Below are positions 1 through 13,100 of a DNA stretch of 64,000 nt, piece after piece. The number at the start of each line of letters is the position of its first letter. The first letter of the stretch is position 1. The notes beneath the pieces are model-generated. The model saw only the letters and a list, made by a program, of their open reading frames with translations. It made no database searches and was not told the origin of the DNA. The stretch covers positions 62,001 to 126,000 of the forward strand of contig PYST01000038.1 in the NCBI GenBank assembly GCA_003049485.1, read 5' to 3'. Position numbers and translations under genes: made by a program. Source of the stretch: Ophioceras dolichostomum. Lineage: Eukaryota > Ascomycota > Sordariomycetes > Magnaporthales > Ophioceraceae.

Positions 1-192
1 CAGGGTCGGGCTGGGACTGGCGACGTGGGGGCCGGCATTTAGAAGTTATCATGACTATTACAGGCCCATTTTCAGCTCCGCGCCCCCGGATGCGTCTCCG
101 TGTATATTTGTGTTCGGAAGCTTGGTCGGAAAGTGGGTTGGGAGAATCTGGGCTAACTTGCTTCCCGCACGCGCGACGCACCCCGCCACCAG

Positions 193-2803
193 CACGACGA
201 CGTCCTGCTTCGCCTCAACGCCATTCATCGCTTGTCGACCATTGCCCTCGCACTCGGGCCGGAGCGCACTCGCGAGGAGCTGATCCCTTTCCTCGATGGT
301 ATGCATGCAGCCTTAGCCTTGCCTCCTCGCCCTGTCCCGCCCTGCCACGCCGTGCCTGCCCCTTACCCCTCCTCCTCGAGGTAGCTTGCACGCAACGCCA
401 GGTCGCAAAACACATGAATACAACAATCTAGGAGAGGATTGCTGGATAGGGAGCGCCGCCTTGTATTTGCTGGTCTATTTCATCTCGCATTAGCCTTTCT
501 AACCGCTCTCGTCTCACTTTCCCCCTTTCTATAGAGTCCGTTGAAGACGAGGATGAGGTCCTCGTGGCCCTGAGCGAAGAGCTCGGTAGCTTCATCGATT
601 ATGTCGGCGGTCCGCAGTGGGGTCACGTCCTGCTGTCGCCGCTGGAGAATCTAGCTGCCATCGAGGAGCCCGTCGTGCGAGACAAGGTGCGTTGGTTGTC
701 GTCGATGCGGGCGCTGTCGTCGCAGCCGTTGCCCCAGTAATCAGAGTCGGAGCCCTCCAGCGCTAACATCAAACAACCCTCGAACTGGCCAGGCCGTTGA
801 GTCTTTGAACAAGATCTGCACCGAGCTTTCGTCCAAGCAGGTGGAGGAGTACTTCTTGCCGTTGACCGGCCGACTCTCCAAGGCGGACTGGTTCACGTCC
901 AAGGTGTCAGGCTGCGGGCTGTACACGACGCCGTACAAGAAGGTTGCTCCTCCCCTGCAGGAGGCCCTGCGCCGGGACTTCGGGCACCTCGTGCACGATG
1001 AAACCCCCATGGTGCGCCGCCAGTCGGCCACCCACCTTGCCAAGTTTCTCAAGGAGATGCCGGCCGCCGTTGTCGTGGACGAGATGATACCCATGTTCCA
1101 GCACCTGGCGCAGGATGACCAGGACAGCGTCCGCCTGCTCACAGTCGAGGTCCTTATTTCCATCGCCGAGGTTGTTCCCAAGGAACAGCAGTCCAGTCAC
1201 GGAGTGCTACTCACTTCGCTGCGCAGCCTGATAGAAGACAAGAGTTGGAGGGTTCGATATATGATTGCCGACAGGTTCGAGAAGGTAAGGGATGAATGGG
1301 CCAGAGTCAGGGAGGCTCGTGGGGCCATCCTGCCCAACCAGCGCCTACGGCTTCGGGACAAGTAAGCTAATGTGTATGCTCGTCCTAGATCGCGAAAGCC
1401 GTCGACGAGGAGGTGGTGTCGAGAGACCTGGTCCCAGCCTTTGTCAAGCTGCTCAAGGACAACGAGGCCGAAGTACGGACCGCCATCGCAGGCCAGATTC
1501 CCGGTTTCTGCGCCCTGGTCGAGCGAACGGTCCTGCTCAACGAGATCATGAGCAGCATCGAAGATCTGGTCTCGGACAGCTCGCAGCACGTCCGGGCCGC
1601 CCTAGGCACTCAGATATCCGGCCTGGCGCCAATTCTTGGCAAGCAGGAGTAGGTCACAGTCCCCCTTGAAGGCCTTTAAAGCCGCTGGCCGAGACTTGAG
1701 CTATGCGGAGCAATGGCGCTGACACTCCATCAACCACCCTCACTTGCCTAGGACTATTGATCACCTCCTGCCCATGTTTCTGCAGATGCTGAAGGACGAG
1801 TTCCCCGAGGTGCGACTGCACATCATCTCGAAGCTCGAGCTGGTGAATAAGGGTCTGTCTCTCTTTCTATCTCCCTTTTGGTTTTATCCTCGCTCTGTCC
1901 TGCCTTGCTCTGTGGCACGGTGTGGTCCTTTGTGGTCCGTTGGGAGCTGGCAGCCACCAGCACACGTCATATCACACATCCCCAAACCCAAGATATTCAA
2001 CCACTAACTGGAGCTGTTTATTGCTACAGTCATCGGCATCGATCTTCTGTCACAGTCTCTCCTGCCGGCCATCGTCCAATTAGCCGAAGACAAGCAGTGG
2101 CGGGTCCGACTGGCTATCATCGAGTACATCCCGCTGCTCGCCAGCCAACTTGGGGTCAAGTTCTTCGACGAGAAGCTCAGCAGTCTATGTATGGGGTGGC
2201 TCGGTGACACCGTCTTCTCAATCAGGGAGGCGGCGACCCAGAACCTCAAGAAGCTGACCGAGGTATTCGGTGTGGAATGGGCCAGCGAGGCCATCATCCC
2301 TAAAGTCATGGCCATGGGCAACCATCCGAACTACCTGTACCGCATGACTACCTGCTTCGCTATCTCGGTAAGTACCGCGTCATTTTCCACCATAGCGCAA
2401 ATGTCAGACTGGCTCGCTAACGTACACTTTTTTTTCTTCCACATAGACCCTAGCGTCTGTCGTCAGCATGGATGTGATTGGGAAGAGCATTCTGCCCATG
2501 CTGGACAAGCTCGTCGTGGACGAGATCCCCAACATCCGCTTCAACGTGGCTAAGACTTATGGGGTGTTGATCGAGGTGCTCCGCCGCCTGCCCGACCAGG
2601 GGACCATCTACTCGCTGGAGAAGGCGGGCGCACCGTTCAGCCCGTCGTCCAGGGGGGCCGAGCTGATCCAGCAGCGTGTCATGCCTAGCCTGGAGAAGCT
2701 GCAGAAGGATGACGATGTTGATGTTCGATACTTCGCCACCACGGCGGCCGCCGCGGCCACAGGCCCGCTGCCCGGCGGCGAGCCCATGAATACCTCACCA
2801 TAG
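193..2803 (+). CDS. TPD3: PP2A scaffold/regulatory subunit A (PR65), 5' end outside window
   Basis: This is the structural A subunit of protein phosphatase 2A, a HEAT-repeat scaffold that holds the catalytic C and variable B subunits. Seven exons join in frame: 193-298, 535-686, 793-1284, 1389-1648, 1752-1852, 2030-2367 and 2447-2803, giving 601 codons plus stop. Diagnostic stretches are DDVLLRLNAIHRLSTIALAL in the first visible exon, VRRQSATHLAKF, DKSWRVRYMIADRFEKI and EDKQWRVRLAIIEYIPLL, all typical PR65 HEAT helices. The introns have GT-AG ends. The first visible exon follows a CCAG acceptor, and no ATG or the usual N-terminal LYPIAVLIDEL stretch occurs in bases 1-192. The start and about 20-30 residues therefore lie in an exon left of the window, and bases 1-192 are intron. 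The C-terminus carries an Ala/Pro/Gly-rich tail ending MNTSP, slightly longer than usual. The family identification is secure; exon ends are by eye. Confidence 0.95.
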
Positions 2804-3810
2804 ACAAAGTCCACGTCGACGAAAGAAAGTCCCCTTCCTCGTAATGAAGCAACTTCAAGTTTTTTTTTGCCCCAATTCATTAAAGTTCTTGATGGAAAGA
2901 AGTAAAGAAAAAGGAAAGAAATGGGGTAAAAACGAGAAAGAAAGGAAATGGCGTTCTCCCCGTACAGTGAAGAGACAACGCTATTTTTTTTCCGCCGCGA
3001 TAACGGAGTACAAGAAACAGGAATTACTTGACTACCCGGTACCTTAGACGAACGTATAGCATTCGATGTTACTCTTTGTCCACCGATTTGTTTCCTCTCC
3101 TATACGATACCTACCTACCTAACCAGGGCAGAGCCGCATGGATTTCCGTATTGCACGTTGGCTATATACCACCTACCATCTACCTTTCTTTGTCTATCTG
3201 CCTCCTTCCCTTCCCTAGAAGACTTCGGCGATACTAAGATTTCAAATGTCTAACCAGCCAGTTGCATTGCCACAGTCAAGCTGACCAGGGGCTGGGACTT
3301 GTTTTGGACTTGAAGACGGGCTTCGCTTGTGCAAAAGACGCTTCTTTTACTCGTTTCCTTCCTTTCCCTTAACACGCTTCCCGAGCAATATCAGATGGAA
3401 TTATTTGGCTAATGGATGGGTCATTATTAGGTAGTACCTTGTGAGTGAGTGAGTGTGCAGAGGCTTCGGGCATCCTCCTTTTCATATAAGTAAAGGAATC
3501 GTCAATGGTGAGATCGTTTGTTCATAGATTTAGGAAAAGTAAAGATGGATTCGTGTTATTGGATCGAGTCACACTCATTCCCCATGGCGAAGCTGCGATA
3601 CAGTCCCTGGAAGACGTGAATGAGTCGATATTAACTGCTCATGAAATGAGAAGTGCGTATATGTGCGTGTTGGAGGGCAGGGGTATCTCTCTATATTTAA
3701 TCATGGACGGCTTGATCACCACTTGTTTGCGACCCTCTTCGTATATGCCTACCTACGAAGTTCATGCATGCTCGTATTCACCCGAACGTATCACATGTTT
3801 CCACCCACTA
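2804..3810. other. Intergenic region between convergent genes
   Basis: The PP2A subunit gene and the EFM4-type gene end toward each other here. The sequence is A/T- and pyrimidine-rich with several A-runs and a TACCTACCTA motif near 3110, and it probably holds the two 3' untranslated regions. I see no coding exon. Confidence 0.6.
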
Positions 3811-5023
3811 TCACGGCTCTCTCAACTCGCGCTTCACAAAGCACAGCGTGCTAATAGTCTGGCCTTTGACGCCTCCAAAGGTAAACGCCCTATACTCGAC
3901 CTGACCAGCGTACTCGAATCTAGCAGCAGCCCCCACCGCACGCCCTTCTCCTTTTCCTTCTCCTTTTCCTTCAGCGCCACCACTACCACCAGCAGCGCCA
4001 CTACTATCAGCCGCGCCACCCGCCGCAGAAGCCGCCCCTTCAAACCAAGCCCGCAGCTCAGGCCCAGTCCAGTTGCAGCTCGTCACGAGGAACACGCCGC
4101 CATCCCCGGGCCGCAGCAGCCGCAGCACCCGCGCCCTGTACCGCTCGCCGGGCCGCCGCCCGGCCGCGTCCACCTCGCCGCTGAGGCACGCCGCGTCGAA
4201 GGTGCCTTTGTCAAGCACCACGTCCCAGGTGCCCGCGCTGACGGACGAAGAGTCCTCGAGCGGGCCGGCTAGCACGTCCCACTGTGCGAAGTCGACTGGG
4301 TGGGTGTCGGGTGCCACGCGGACGCGGACGCTTCTCTTCTTGTCTGTGTCTGTGTCTTCTTGTTCTTGTTCTTGTTCTCGTTGTTCTGCGCCGTCTTCGT
4401 CTTCTTTTTCGTCTTCGTCTTCGTCCGAGGAAGATTCCGCGTCGCTGCTGTACGACGTCGTCGCCGCCGCGACCTGTCGCGCCAGCGCCACGGCTGCGGC
4501 GCTGTAGTCCACCCCCAGACATCTGCCTGCCCAGCCGGCGCGGCGCAGCGCGTGCAGGAGGCTGCCGTTGCCGGTGCCGAGGTCGAGGAAGGAGGTGGTG
4601 GCTTTGTCGAGTTGTCGTCGGAGTAGCGTTTCTAGTGCCTCTACCTCTGCCTCTGCTGCGGTGGACGCGGTCGCGGTCGCAGCATCAGCAGAAGATTTAG
4701 GTCTAGGTCTCGAGGAAGCGTGACGGTTCAGGAACGCGACCATCTCGTGCTCGGCGTTCGAGTCGTCGAACCAGACGGTGCCGATATCGTCTGAGTTGGA
4801 GACATGGTTTGCGATCTCGGTGTCGTAGATGTTATCCCAGCTTTACATATGCTGTTGTTAGTTGGGGAGGTTTGTTATGAGGAAGGACAAGAGCTGCAAT
4901 GGCGAAACAGGGAACAGGAATGGAAGATGGTTAGGGCCTTACTGACTATTCCCGGGTGCCCAATTTTGAAGGAGGCAGTTCCTCTGGAAGTGCCTGAGGG
5001 CCTGGGTGCTGATTGCCAGACAT
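3811..5023 (-). CDS. EFM4: Protein-lysine N-methyltransferase EFM4 (METTL10 family)
   Basis: This is a seven-beta-strand SAM-dependent methyltransferase; the EFM4/METTL10 family methylates a lysine of translation elongation factor eEF1A in the cytoplasm. There are two exons: 5023-4947 (from MSGNQHPG to LGTREY) and 4840-3811. The intron has a GTCAGT donor and AAAG acceptor and splits the Tyr codon of the family signature LGTREYWDNIYDTE. The first exon lies in a different frame from any long open frame, so it is easily missed. SAM motif I is FLDLGTGNGSLL (about residues 111-122). The family-specific VLDKGTFDA motif is present, and the end FGGVKGQTISTLCFVKREL is typical. The model gives 368 residues, longer than yeast EFM4 (257), because of an acidic, Glu/Gln-rich insert after motif I and an Ala/Gly/Ser-rich insert near the C-terminus. 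Function is inferred from family motifs. Confidence 0.9.
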
Positions 5024-6438
5024 TGCGACTGTGTGAAGTGAGTCGAGAGTATACCGCGAGTGCCCTCGTGAGGTTCAGTGTGGTGGTACTGGAACTTGTA
5101 TGTCACGACTTTTTGGAGGGGCAGATGTGGCAGAATAACATCATTGATAGCTGTGCAGACGAAGGCGGTCAAGGGGCTCACCCTGCCTCACATGAAGCAG
5201 TTAACGGGGAGACAGCATCTCAACCTAGGTGCTTAGAGGACCGAAAAAAAGAGAGTAAAAAATAAAATAAAGGGAGGGTATCTCTTTGTGGAAGAGCCAC
5301 CACCTATCAAGGGGTAGGAATAATCACAGGGGGTAAAAGAACATTGGGAGATGAAATATCAAGACGGCGCAAGGTATCATCATGAATCGACCAACTGCAT
5401 CCACCAATGCCGCTCAAACCACGCCCCTCCTCAATTCACGAGCTGCCTCCTGTCTGCCTCTTACCCAATACGCTGCTAGAACGGATATATATAGAGAGAA
5501 GAAGTTGACTAAAGATGGTATAACTAGTCGGTGAGACAGAAAGGGGGTAAACAAGAACGAGAGTAAGAAAAATGATATCCTTCATCAATGTCCAATGCCA
5601 AGCCCCCATACCCCAAATTGAGAGCACCTTCGCGATGTGACTGGATCTGGGTTAACGGCTCCTCGACCGAGGACACCAGCGTTCCCAGATCGGTTTTCCG
5701 TTTTGCCTTGTTCCGCCATCCGTCCTCGCTCGTCTCCGCACAGCATGACCCTACTAGGTAGGTAGGGACCGTTGGTCCGGTTCCCTTTCCAATTTCCCCC
5801 CTTCCTCTGACTGTCTGGAGGGCGAAAGGGGTGATGTAGGAAGTCAAGCTTGCTTAGGTAGGTAGGTTAGGTAAGGTAGTAGGTGCCATGGTGGCTGGTT
5901 GGTTGGTTGGTCAGGTATCCAAACAGCATCTTCCTAATCCAATCGTTCGTTACCTGCTTGTCCCCGTGCGCGTGCACTCGTATATGCGAATGGATATAAG
6001 CAGAAAAGGAGAAAGGAAGAAAGAAAGAAAACGAAGGGAGGAAAGTGGGAAATAAAATGAGACTAGGCGTGTAAAGCAGAATCCAACAGCGTATAAACTC
6101 GAGAGGGGAGAAAATAAGACAGAAAAGTGAAAGGGAAACACATATAGAGAAATATGTTAAGATGCTTTCACTTCCTCACCGCTCCGCTTCTCATGCTGCC
6201 TCTCATCGTCATATCTCTCGCTCCCCATGCACCACCACCCCGAAACAAATACTTTTGTTAGGTAACCATGTGAGCATCTACACAGCCACACGCACACAAT
6301 CGCTGTCTCTTCCCTCTCTCGCCCCTTGGCCTCTCGAATGCCCCGAAAAAAAGCCCATGTCTAACATGTCGTGACTTCGTTCAATTTTTAGTTTGTCGGT
6401 TCCTTTCGCAAGTAACCCGTTAACCCGTCTCAGCTTCT
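5024..6438. other. Intergenic region upstream of EFM4
   Basis: The region holds the EFM4 promoter side and the 3' flank of the next minus-strand gene. There are several TAGGTAGG-type motifs (about 5755-5765 and 5854-5880), a GGTTGGTTGGTTGG run near 5898 and purine-rich tracts around 6010-6050. No coding exon or RNA gene is recognised. Confidence 0.5.
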
Positions 6439-8482
6439 TCACGCCAGCGTCCAGACGGGTGCCTTAGCCAAGACCTGGCGGCCCCGGACCTCGACGGCCA
6501 CGAAGCCGGCAAAGCGGATCTTGTTGGCGTCCTTCGGGGGCAGGTTGGATGCCGCTGTGGGTTGTTGCGTCGCCGCCGCGGCTTGTGCTTGTGCTTGTGC
6601 TTGTGCTTGAGCTTGTGCTTGTGCCGATGATGACGCTGCTGTGTTTGTCGCGAGGGACGAGGAAGAATAGGCCGAGGCGTCAGTAGTGCTGCTGGCGATT
6701 CCAATATCATCGGAGGACAGTAGTAGTTGTTGATGTTGTTGCGGTGATTGACGGCCGCCGTGGTGGAACGAGGCCGAGGCGTTGCTGCCCTTCCTGCCGG
6801 CCATCATCAACATGCTAGACATACCGGGTTTGCTCGCCTTGTCGGCGCGCGAGTTGTTCCTGGAGCTTCCTCCGCCCTTTCCGGCGTCCCTGCCGTTGCC
6901 TCCATCCTTGCCGCCGCCACCACCTCCTCCTCCCCCTCCTCCGGCTCCGCCCGCTCGTTCCTCGTCGTCGCTGTCTTCCCCTTCGCTATCCTCTAACGGC
7001 CGCGTTTCGAGCGGAGGCAAGCCGTTCTTCTCCACCTCCATCAGGTTCGGTTGGAGCGGGTGCTCGGGTAGCGGGTATGTGATGGCGACATCTCGGCTCT
7101 CCATGGGCAGGTTAGAGGCAATCCCCACGGCAAGCTCTACGATCATCGAGGCGCTCCCATCGACGCCCGCGGGCGGCGGCTGGGCCAAGTGCTGGAACAG
7201 GCTGTTGGTCAGTGTCTCGGTGGCCTGTCTTGTGAAGTCCTGGCGGTGGTTGGCGTTGTCTGGGCTCGAGAGCACGCGCTGCAGGCCCTCGAGCGTAGCC
7301 ATCCGCCAGCTGACCACCTTGGAGGTGAGGGCCTCGAACTCCTCCTGGCTATTCATCGTGTACGAGAACCGGCGGATGTTCTGCTCGATCTCCTTGAGCT
7401 GGCGAGACAGATCCGGGTCTAGGCCGGGGTGGAAGCAGCGGTTGAAGACGATCTCGACGATCCAGCGCGTGATGGCGGCGCGGCCGACGGCAGTCATCTC
7501 CTGCTTGCCTGTCTTGAGCGCATCCGGGCTGACATAGCGGTCGAGCCACGAGGGCAGTGTCACCCAGTCCTTGCGCACGTTGAAGGCCAGGTTCATGATG
7601 GCGCCGTTAAGTCGGTTGAACCGTGTGGTGTACTCGCTGTCGTCTAGGGACGTGCGTGACTGCGACATGCGTTGGTTGGCCACTGCATTCTGCAGCTGCT
7701 CGACTTGCATGTTGAGCCCTTCTATCTGGTTCTTGCCGTCGAAGTACAGCCTCTTAACATTCTTGTACTTGGTTACTGTTGATAGGCGAGAACAGATGGG
7801 GTAGTGTCAGTCATCTAGTCGTTCAGCCTCGCAGAGTTGAAGCCAGCCAGCACGGCAACCGGCTAGCCAGCCGTATGACAACGGCAACATGCTGTCTATG
7901 GCAGGTGTCACAGCAGCGGAAGGGAGGATTCGGGGAAGACAAGAGACACCAGCGGCCGAGGCGGAGAAATGCGGACGTGCATGCCCAGAGCGGTGGAAAG
8001 GAGGAAGAGAGAGGAAGAGAGAGAAGAGGGGAGGGAAAAAGTACAACAGAAGAAACTGAATAGAGGAGAATCAAGAAACTAAACCGAAGTCGAAATTCAA
8101 GTAGAGAGAAAAGCTTACATAGCTCCTTGAAGGCCTTGCCTTCAGGGTCGGCGGCCTCGCCCGCAGCGGACGGCTGTGGGCTGTTACGGCCCTCGGGAGG
8201 GCCATCGTAGCGTTGGTCCTGAATTGTGCTCGAGCGGTAGTTCTGGTTCAAACCGCCGGCCGGGTTGGACGGCGGCATCTGGTTGCCGGTCGGGGCGGTT
8301 TGGCTATGTCTATAGCCGGGAGGCGGGCCGGGTGGGGGGTCCATTTGACCCCGCATAGGATTGCTCTTGTCTTCTTGGGATCTGCGACTCGTGGGCTGGC
8401 CTCCCTGGGCGGGTGCCATAATATGATTGCCCGCCGACTGCTGCTGCACTTGTTGCGCCTGCTGTTGAGAAAGCTGGGCGAG

Positions 8483-8522
<40 letters not shown>

Positions 8523-9941
8523 GTCGAGGGCTGAGGCGACGGCGACTGCACCTGCTGCTGAGCCTCGCCTTGCGCCTGTTGACCGGCTTGCACTTGGCCC
8601 TGCGCCTGCACCTGAGACCCTGGTGGCTGGGCGATGACGTCCTGCGCCTGCTGCTGCTGCTGCTGAGGAAAGTTCACCGCAGGCGACGTCTGGACCGAAA
8701 GCAGACCGGCAGGGGCCTGGTCGGTGTCGGTAACCGGCGACTCGTGTGAGAGCTGCGAGACGGTCTCCGGATTGCGGTGCTGAGGGTTTGCACCCAAGTG
8801 CGCACTGGTGAAAACTGGGTGAATTGCGGGTGTGTGCTGTGGTTGCTGCTGGTGGCTGTATGGTCCTTGTTGTTGTGGGTTCTGGAATTGGAAGTGCTGC
8901 AGTTGCTGCTGGTGAGAAGTGGGATCGAATTGAACCTGGCCGTAGGGGTTGTCAGCCGGCGAGGATTGCTGTTGCGGTGGCTGCTGCTGCTGGACTTGTT
9001 GCTGGAGTTGCTGCTGCTGATGAGGGGTCTGCACCAAAAGGTGGCCTACGGGGCGGTAAGCGCTTCCGACGTCGTCGGGCGCGTACGGCGAAGTGTCGTG
9101 CTCCGGCTGCACGTGGCGAATTGTGTTGATCGCGCCGAGTTGATGTTCCTGTTGCTGCAGCGGTTGTTGTGGTTGGAGTATGTCGTGGGCAGAGCGGCCG
9201 TCGATCGAGGGGAGGCGGGCGTCTCTAAACTCGCCGACGCCTTGAAGCGGTGACGGCTGGGTGAGAGGGGCTTGCGGTTGCCAATCGGCCGGCGGCTGGT
9301 CCAGGGACACCTGCGAAACCCCGGTCCGGATCGAAGGCGTATGGCTCACGCGATGCGATGTTCGGCGGGCGAGAAGATTGGCGTCGATTGAGGCCTGCTG
9401 GGCGGCGAGTTGTTGCTGTTGTTGAAGTTGCTGGTGCTGCTGCTGCTGCTGTTGCTGGTGCTGCTGGGCTTCGGTCGCACGGGAGGTGCCCCCCAATATG
9501 TTCTTGATCAACTTCCTCGTGCTCCTGCGGGCTTCCGGAGGGTGCGGCTGCGGTTGTTGAGGTTGCTGCTGCTGGGGCGACGTCGGAATGCTGGTCGCAA
9601 TGCTTCCTGGATGGCCTGGCTGGCCTGGCTGGCCCGGCTGGCCTTGCGTGAGAAGCGGGGATGTGATGTGCAGCGTATTGGTGGGGAGGTCGTCGAAGGA
9701 GCTGGACGCGATTCCGTAGGGCGGCGGCTGCGGTGAAACCTGCTGAAATCGCTGACTCTGACTCCGAGCTACTTGATCGAAATCCTGCGGACCCTTTGGA
9801 TGCCCCCTAGCGTCGACGAAAGTCGGCAATGTTGCGTTGGTGGGTGGGAGATTTTGGAGGTTTCCGCTCGGAGAGTCGACAGAACTGAAGGCGGTGGGAG
9901 CTGGAGAGGAGGCTGACGATGGACCCTGCTGCTGGGATGGG

Positions 9942-9974
<33 letters not shown>

Positions 9975-10141
9975 GGTGGTGCCTGCTGCTGATGTTGCTG
10001 GCCACTGTTAGAAGGGCCACCACCACCAGCTGGTCCTCCTCCTCCAGCTGCTGGTCCAGGGGGGCCTGAGAGGAGAGCAAGACCCGGGTCGACGAGCGAA
10101 TGCTGAGATCGGTTGCTCTGCCTGCCGCGCCCGAAAGGCAT
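6439..10141 (-). CDS. Glutamine-rich low-complexity protein with conserved C-terminal helical region, function unknown
   Basis: There are two exons, 10141-8119 and 7775-6439, which join in frame (GTAAGC donor, CAACAG acceptor) to give 1,119 residues. The N-terminal two thirds are low complexity: polyGln tracts (coding around 8480-8520 and 9950-9972), Pro/Gly stretches including GQPGQPGQPGHPG, and Ser/Thr-rich segments. After the intron comes an ordered-looking part, KYKNVKRLYFDGKNQIEGL, then NLAFNVRKDWVTLPSWLDRY and ITRWIVEIVFNRCFHPGLD. It looks helical and is probably the conserved domain. The C-terminus returns to Gly-, Ser- and Gln/Ala-rich repeats. I chose the ATG at 10141 (MPFGRGRQ) because it follows an A-run with A at -3; an in-frame ATG at 10192 would add 17 residues. 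I do not recognise a named family. The composition resembles fungal prion-like or RNA/transcription-associated proteins, but that is only an impression. Confidence 0.8.
8483..8521 (-). repeat. PolyGln-encoding trinucleotide repeat
   Basis: A near-perfect (TTG)n/(CAA)n tract of about 12 units on the minus-strand coding frame encodes an uninterrupted glutamine run in the Q-rich protein. A second CAG-type run lies at about 9949-9972. Both are likely length-variable. Confidence 0.85.
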
Positions 10142-13100
10142 AGTATAATTGTTTTTTTTTCGGCGGCTTTCCTTTGTTTTGGACCGATCCAAACGCTGAC
10201 GCGAGGGAGGGCTGGGTTTTGTCGGGATCAGAAAGAATAAGCACTGAGGCAGTTGGGAGATTTCCCCCTTGAAGTTGCAGGGGGTCGATGCACCCTCTCC
10301 TACGCGCCAGCCAGCGCCCGTCCTTTTCGTACCCGCACCGCGACGCCGCTTCGCAGCTGGACAACCCAGCCTAGCTCTTCAGAGGAGGGTAATGAGGGGC
10401 TCGGGTTCCCTGGCACTCCTTCCAGCCCGGGCACAGCCTCAGCTTCGTCTGTCAATTGATTTCTTTCTTCGACCTTCCTAGTGATTGCGACGGCTTCCCC
10501 CCGGTCCGCCCTCTCGTCGTTTCTTTTTTCTCTTGGTCGATCGCGTGTTTCGCTCCAGTTTCTTTCTTAATTTTCCCCCCTTGTCTTTTGGCTGGGAGCT
10601 TGCTCCTCCTCTTTTCCCGCAGCTTCCAGCAGTACAACTAGGTCGCCTTGGTCTCGTCTCCTTCCTAGCCCCAATTATTGGACCCAGGTGCTGCGATGCG
10701 AGCTGTATGCGAGCGTGATGCACCGTGGAACTGCTGTGTGGCCCAATGGTCTCAATTCGGAAATAAAGCGGTATGGATCGAATTAATCGGGGGCGGTTTG
10801 CTTGAACAAAGGGCAACGAACGTGACGAGTGAATCCATGCATTGACAGAACAGAATGGCAATCAATAGTAGAGCAGTGGTAAGTTCGGATCGAAGTTTTG
10901 TTCTTGTGTTCAGGAACTTTTGGGACTTGAGAGGGGTCGAGAGTTATCCGGGCTGGAGGTTGAAATTCACTCATCAAGGCAGCTGAAGCACGCCGCCCCA
11001 GGGTGCAGGGACGTTATCCGGGCTCTATGTAAGGAAACCACAGTATCAATCAATACCTTGTATGCATCGGTGGTCCGTATCCCGTAAACTGCGCGGAATA
11101 TGCTCCCCGTCCATTCAAGGCGCACGCAATCACAGGTAGACAGGCAGGTCGGCAGCCTCTTTGTGAGTGGCCTGTACAAAGTGCAGCGGTACAGTCACAC
11201 TTTCCGGACGGGTAGTTTCACCCACGTGCTTATTATTGCGAGGCAGTGGAGGAACCCGCAGTGCACGCAGTGCCCGTCGTGCCCAGGCTCTCTAGCCTTA
11301 CCATTCGCAGCAGCTCGATGCAGGCAGTTCAGGGTTTGCTTCGGTATGCTTCGTGGGTGGTGGGTGGTGGGTGGCAGGTGGGGATGTCTTTCAACAGTTG
11401 CATTTTGCATATGAAGTCCAACAAGCCACTCCCCAAACCGCTCCAAACCGCTCCCAGCCGGCTCTATTCGCTGCAGGTTGAAGACTCGGAGACTGGCCGG
11501 AGACGGCCCTATTCCCCTTCGATGAGCGTCGAGGGGTGTCGAGGAAGCAGGTTAGGTGCTCTTTCACAATGCAGCATCGCCGCCGTCTGTTGTTACCTGT
11601 TGATAATCTCATCTGACTCGATCAAATAGCTCAACAGGAAACGTCAAGCCAGAATGCGGGGCTTTTTAGCCCGATGTCGATGACCAAGGGCACATATGTC
11701 TCCTTTCGGTGTGGCCCCCAACAGAGCGCTCCCCTCCCCCTCATCATGACCACACCGAATTTGACGAATACTCTGGACGGCGCTGCTCCGTAGCTGGCTA
11801 GTGCAGATGAGTCGAGTTTCGGTCTCCTGCGGCTGGAGGACCCTTGGACTCTTCTGTGCTCGGAGGCCCCTTCTCATTGATGTGCCTGCTGTCAGTTTGC
11901 CACGCGGGGGGCTGAGGCCACTAGAACCAAGCTTACAAGGAGCTAAATGTTCAGCTGAAATCCAATAAAACGACCCTGCCAGCACGAACCCGCACGAACC
12001 CGCAAGTGACCTTCTAGATTCGAGTCAGGACTCCGTGAACCAACAATATTCGTCAAACCGGATGAATAAAGTCGACCTACATCGAACGTGACGGGACACG
12101 ATGACCTCGATCTCGTTGCTGCTGCTCGCCACTATGCCGCTTTGCAGTGCCCATTTGGAGATTGGAGCCCAAAGAGTGGGCCACGTCGTGGAGCGTGGGG
12201 TCCGTTGAAGTCAGTACAGCTATTAATAGCCCCCAAACTTCTCCGTCAATCTCGACGAGCTTCATGTGAAGGGGACAAATTGGAACGCACTCAACCTCTT
12301 TCAACCGTTGAACCGTCGATCATCACCGTGTCTGGATTCACGAACGACCTCGCTCAGGCTCGAATCCTTGGAAACCGTTGCCAAGAGGAGGCGAAAAAGG
12401 GCTGAGCCGCCCTGCATTGCGACTCTTAGTACATATCAACTCCAGTCTCCTTACATACGACGGGATTATCGACAAGAACAACACGATCTTTACGAAAGTG
12501 GATTCACCGCTTCCTTGATCGCAATCTATCGAAAGCTTTTTATTGACTCGCTAACGTTCACAAAACCTTGATCGATCGACGGGTTAAGGCATCTCAGGGG
12601 CGAGGGACAAAGCCCGAAGGTCTTCGAGCAACAAGCCGAGGAGTCCAAGTCGACACGGTCGAACACTCCCAAGCCCCAAGCCAAAAGAAAGCTCAAAGGC
12701 CATGGGGATCCCTTCGTTCCCACTCTCCTGTTGATCAGAATCGATCATCGTCAGGGAGGAGCCCTCCTCGGGCGTCGGTGCCGAAGCAGTCCCACTACGG
12801 AGGGGTCCCAGAGCTCGGGGGAAAGAAGATCGTCGAAGCTGAAAGCGGCGATGGACTTCTGACATCCGTTGCCAAATCCAGACAAAACCACCCACATGTG
12901 AAGCCCTATGGATGGGACCGCTGGCAGCTTCGGAGTTTGCCGATGGCAGACGCCGAGTCCATGCGTGTTCGCCGCCAGGCTATTACCATATATAGGTGCC
13001 CTCAGAGATCTCTGTGCTTAATCAGACCTAGATCTCGCGGAACATCGCTGCTTGATTCCTGAGCTTCTGAGCCCGCGCCACGGCCCAGGGAAACAGTACT

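Noticed and set aside
12568..13062. 164-codon open frame in the 10-14 kb spacer
   Set aside because: No recognisable domain; a minus-strand open frame over the same bases is equally unconvincing.
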